Shown: positions 7,176 through 7,303 of the stretch, piece by piece | How the letters are laid out: each line of letters starts with the position of its first letter | Position numbering within the stretch: the first letter of the stretch is position 1 | Assembly (NCBI GenBank): GCA_014860725.1 | Contig: JACZJD010000441.1 | Span: 1 to 7,303, forward strand | Reading direction: 5' to 3' | Length of the DNA: 7,303 bases | From: Aquamicrobium sp. | GTDB lineage: Bacteria > Pseudomonadota > Alphaproteobacteria > Rhizobiales > Rhizobiaceae | Made by a program: the position numbers and the translations under genes | The notes under the pieces: model-generated | Seen by the model: the letters and a program-made list of their open reading frames with translations, nothing else | What the model was told of the DNA's origin: nothing | The model's database searches: none

Positions 7176-7303
7176 TTATGCCCTGCCCGGGCCGAGTGCC
7201 GCGGCGATGGCGGCGGCGAAATCGTCGCGCGCCCGCGACAGCTCCGCCGTGGTCGCGCCGGCGGCGAGCGCCCGGATGAGCTTGCCGACGAACACGGCCT
7301 GCA
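7176..7303 (-). CDS. Unidentified protein, C-terminal 42 codons only (partial)
   Basis: A minus-strand frame is open from the right window edge to a TAA at 7176-7178. The tail reads QAVFVGKLIRALAAGATTAE and continues LSRARDDFAAAIAAALGPGRA. It is alanine-rich and probably helical, with no motif that I can assign to a family. The codons end in G or C as in the neighbouring real genes, and the gap to the reductase start is a sensible 108 nt, which supports a real gene end in the same direction as the reductase. It could be the end of an enzyme from the same pathway; I do not recognise it. Confidence 0.5.
   Translation of the reverse strand, partial: QAVFVGKLIRALAAGATTAELSRARDDFAAAIAAALGPGRA

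Overview
This is a very GC-rich window with a strong G/C bias at third codon positions. Gene content and order suggest an alphaproteobacterium, probably of the rhizobial (Hyphomicrobiales) type. That assignment is inference from style; the window holds no rRNA or phylogenetic marker.

Layout. Positions 1-5218 carry a five-gene peptide/opine/nickel-type (Dpp/Opp family) ABC importer, all on the minus strand. Transcription runs from right to left: periplasmic substrate-binding protein (3680-5218), permease B (2542-3459), permease C (1628-2536), ATPase D (750-1631) and ATPase F (starts at 753, runs to the window edge). The last four genes are packed tightly (5-nt gap, then two 4-nt ATGA overlaps). 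A 220-nt spacer with strong hairpins separates the binding-protein gene from the permeases. Facing away from the importer is an IclR-family regulator (5369-6229, plus strand). The 150-nt gap between them contains the only AT-rich island in the window, with a perfect 15-bp palindrome and candidate promoters for both directions. Convergent with the regulator is a short-chain dehydrogenase/reductase of the RhlG-like classical type (6276-7067, minus). The right edge holds the last 42 codons of another minus-strand gene that I cannot identify.

How the parts may work together (inference): the IclR protein probably controls the divergent importer and perhaps itself in response to the imported solute or a breakdown product. 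The reductase may act on that solute. The substrate cannot be read from the sequence; this importer family handles peptides, opines, nickel chelates, oligosaccharides and other solutes.

The most unusual feature is at the left end. Bases 1-94 are an exact reverse complement of bases 160-253. The ATPase F gene therefore folds back on itself, loses its natural C-terminus at about codon 220-221, and is followed by an inverted copy of its own Walker B region. This looks like a fold-back chimera or assembly end artefact, but could be a real inverted duplication. I see no convincing undescribed biological system; the rest is a conventional catabolic/transport locus with a few regulatory-looking sequence structures worth checking.
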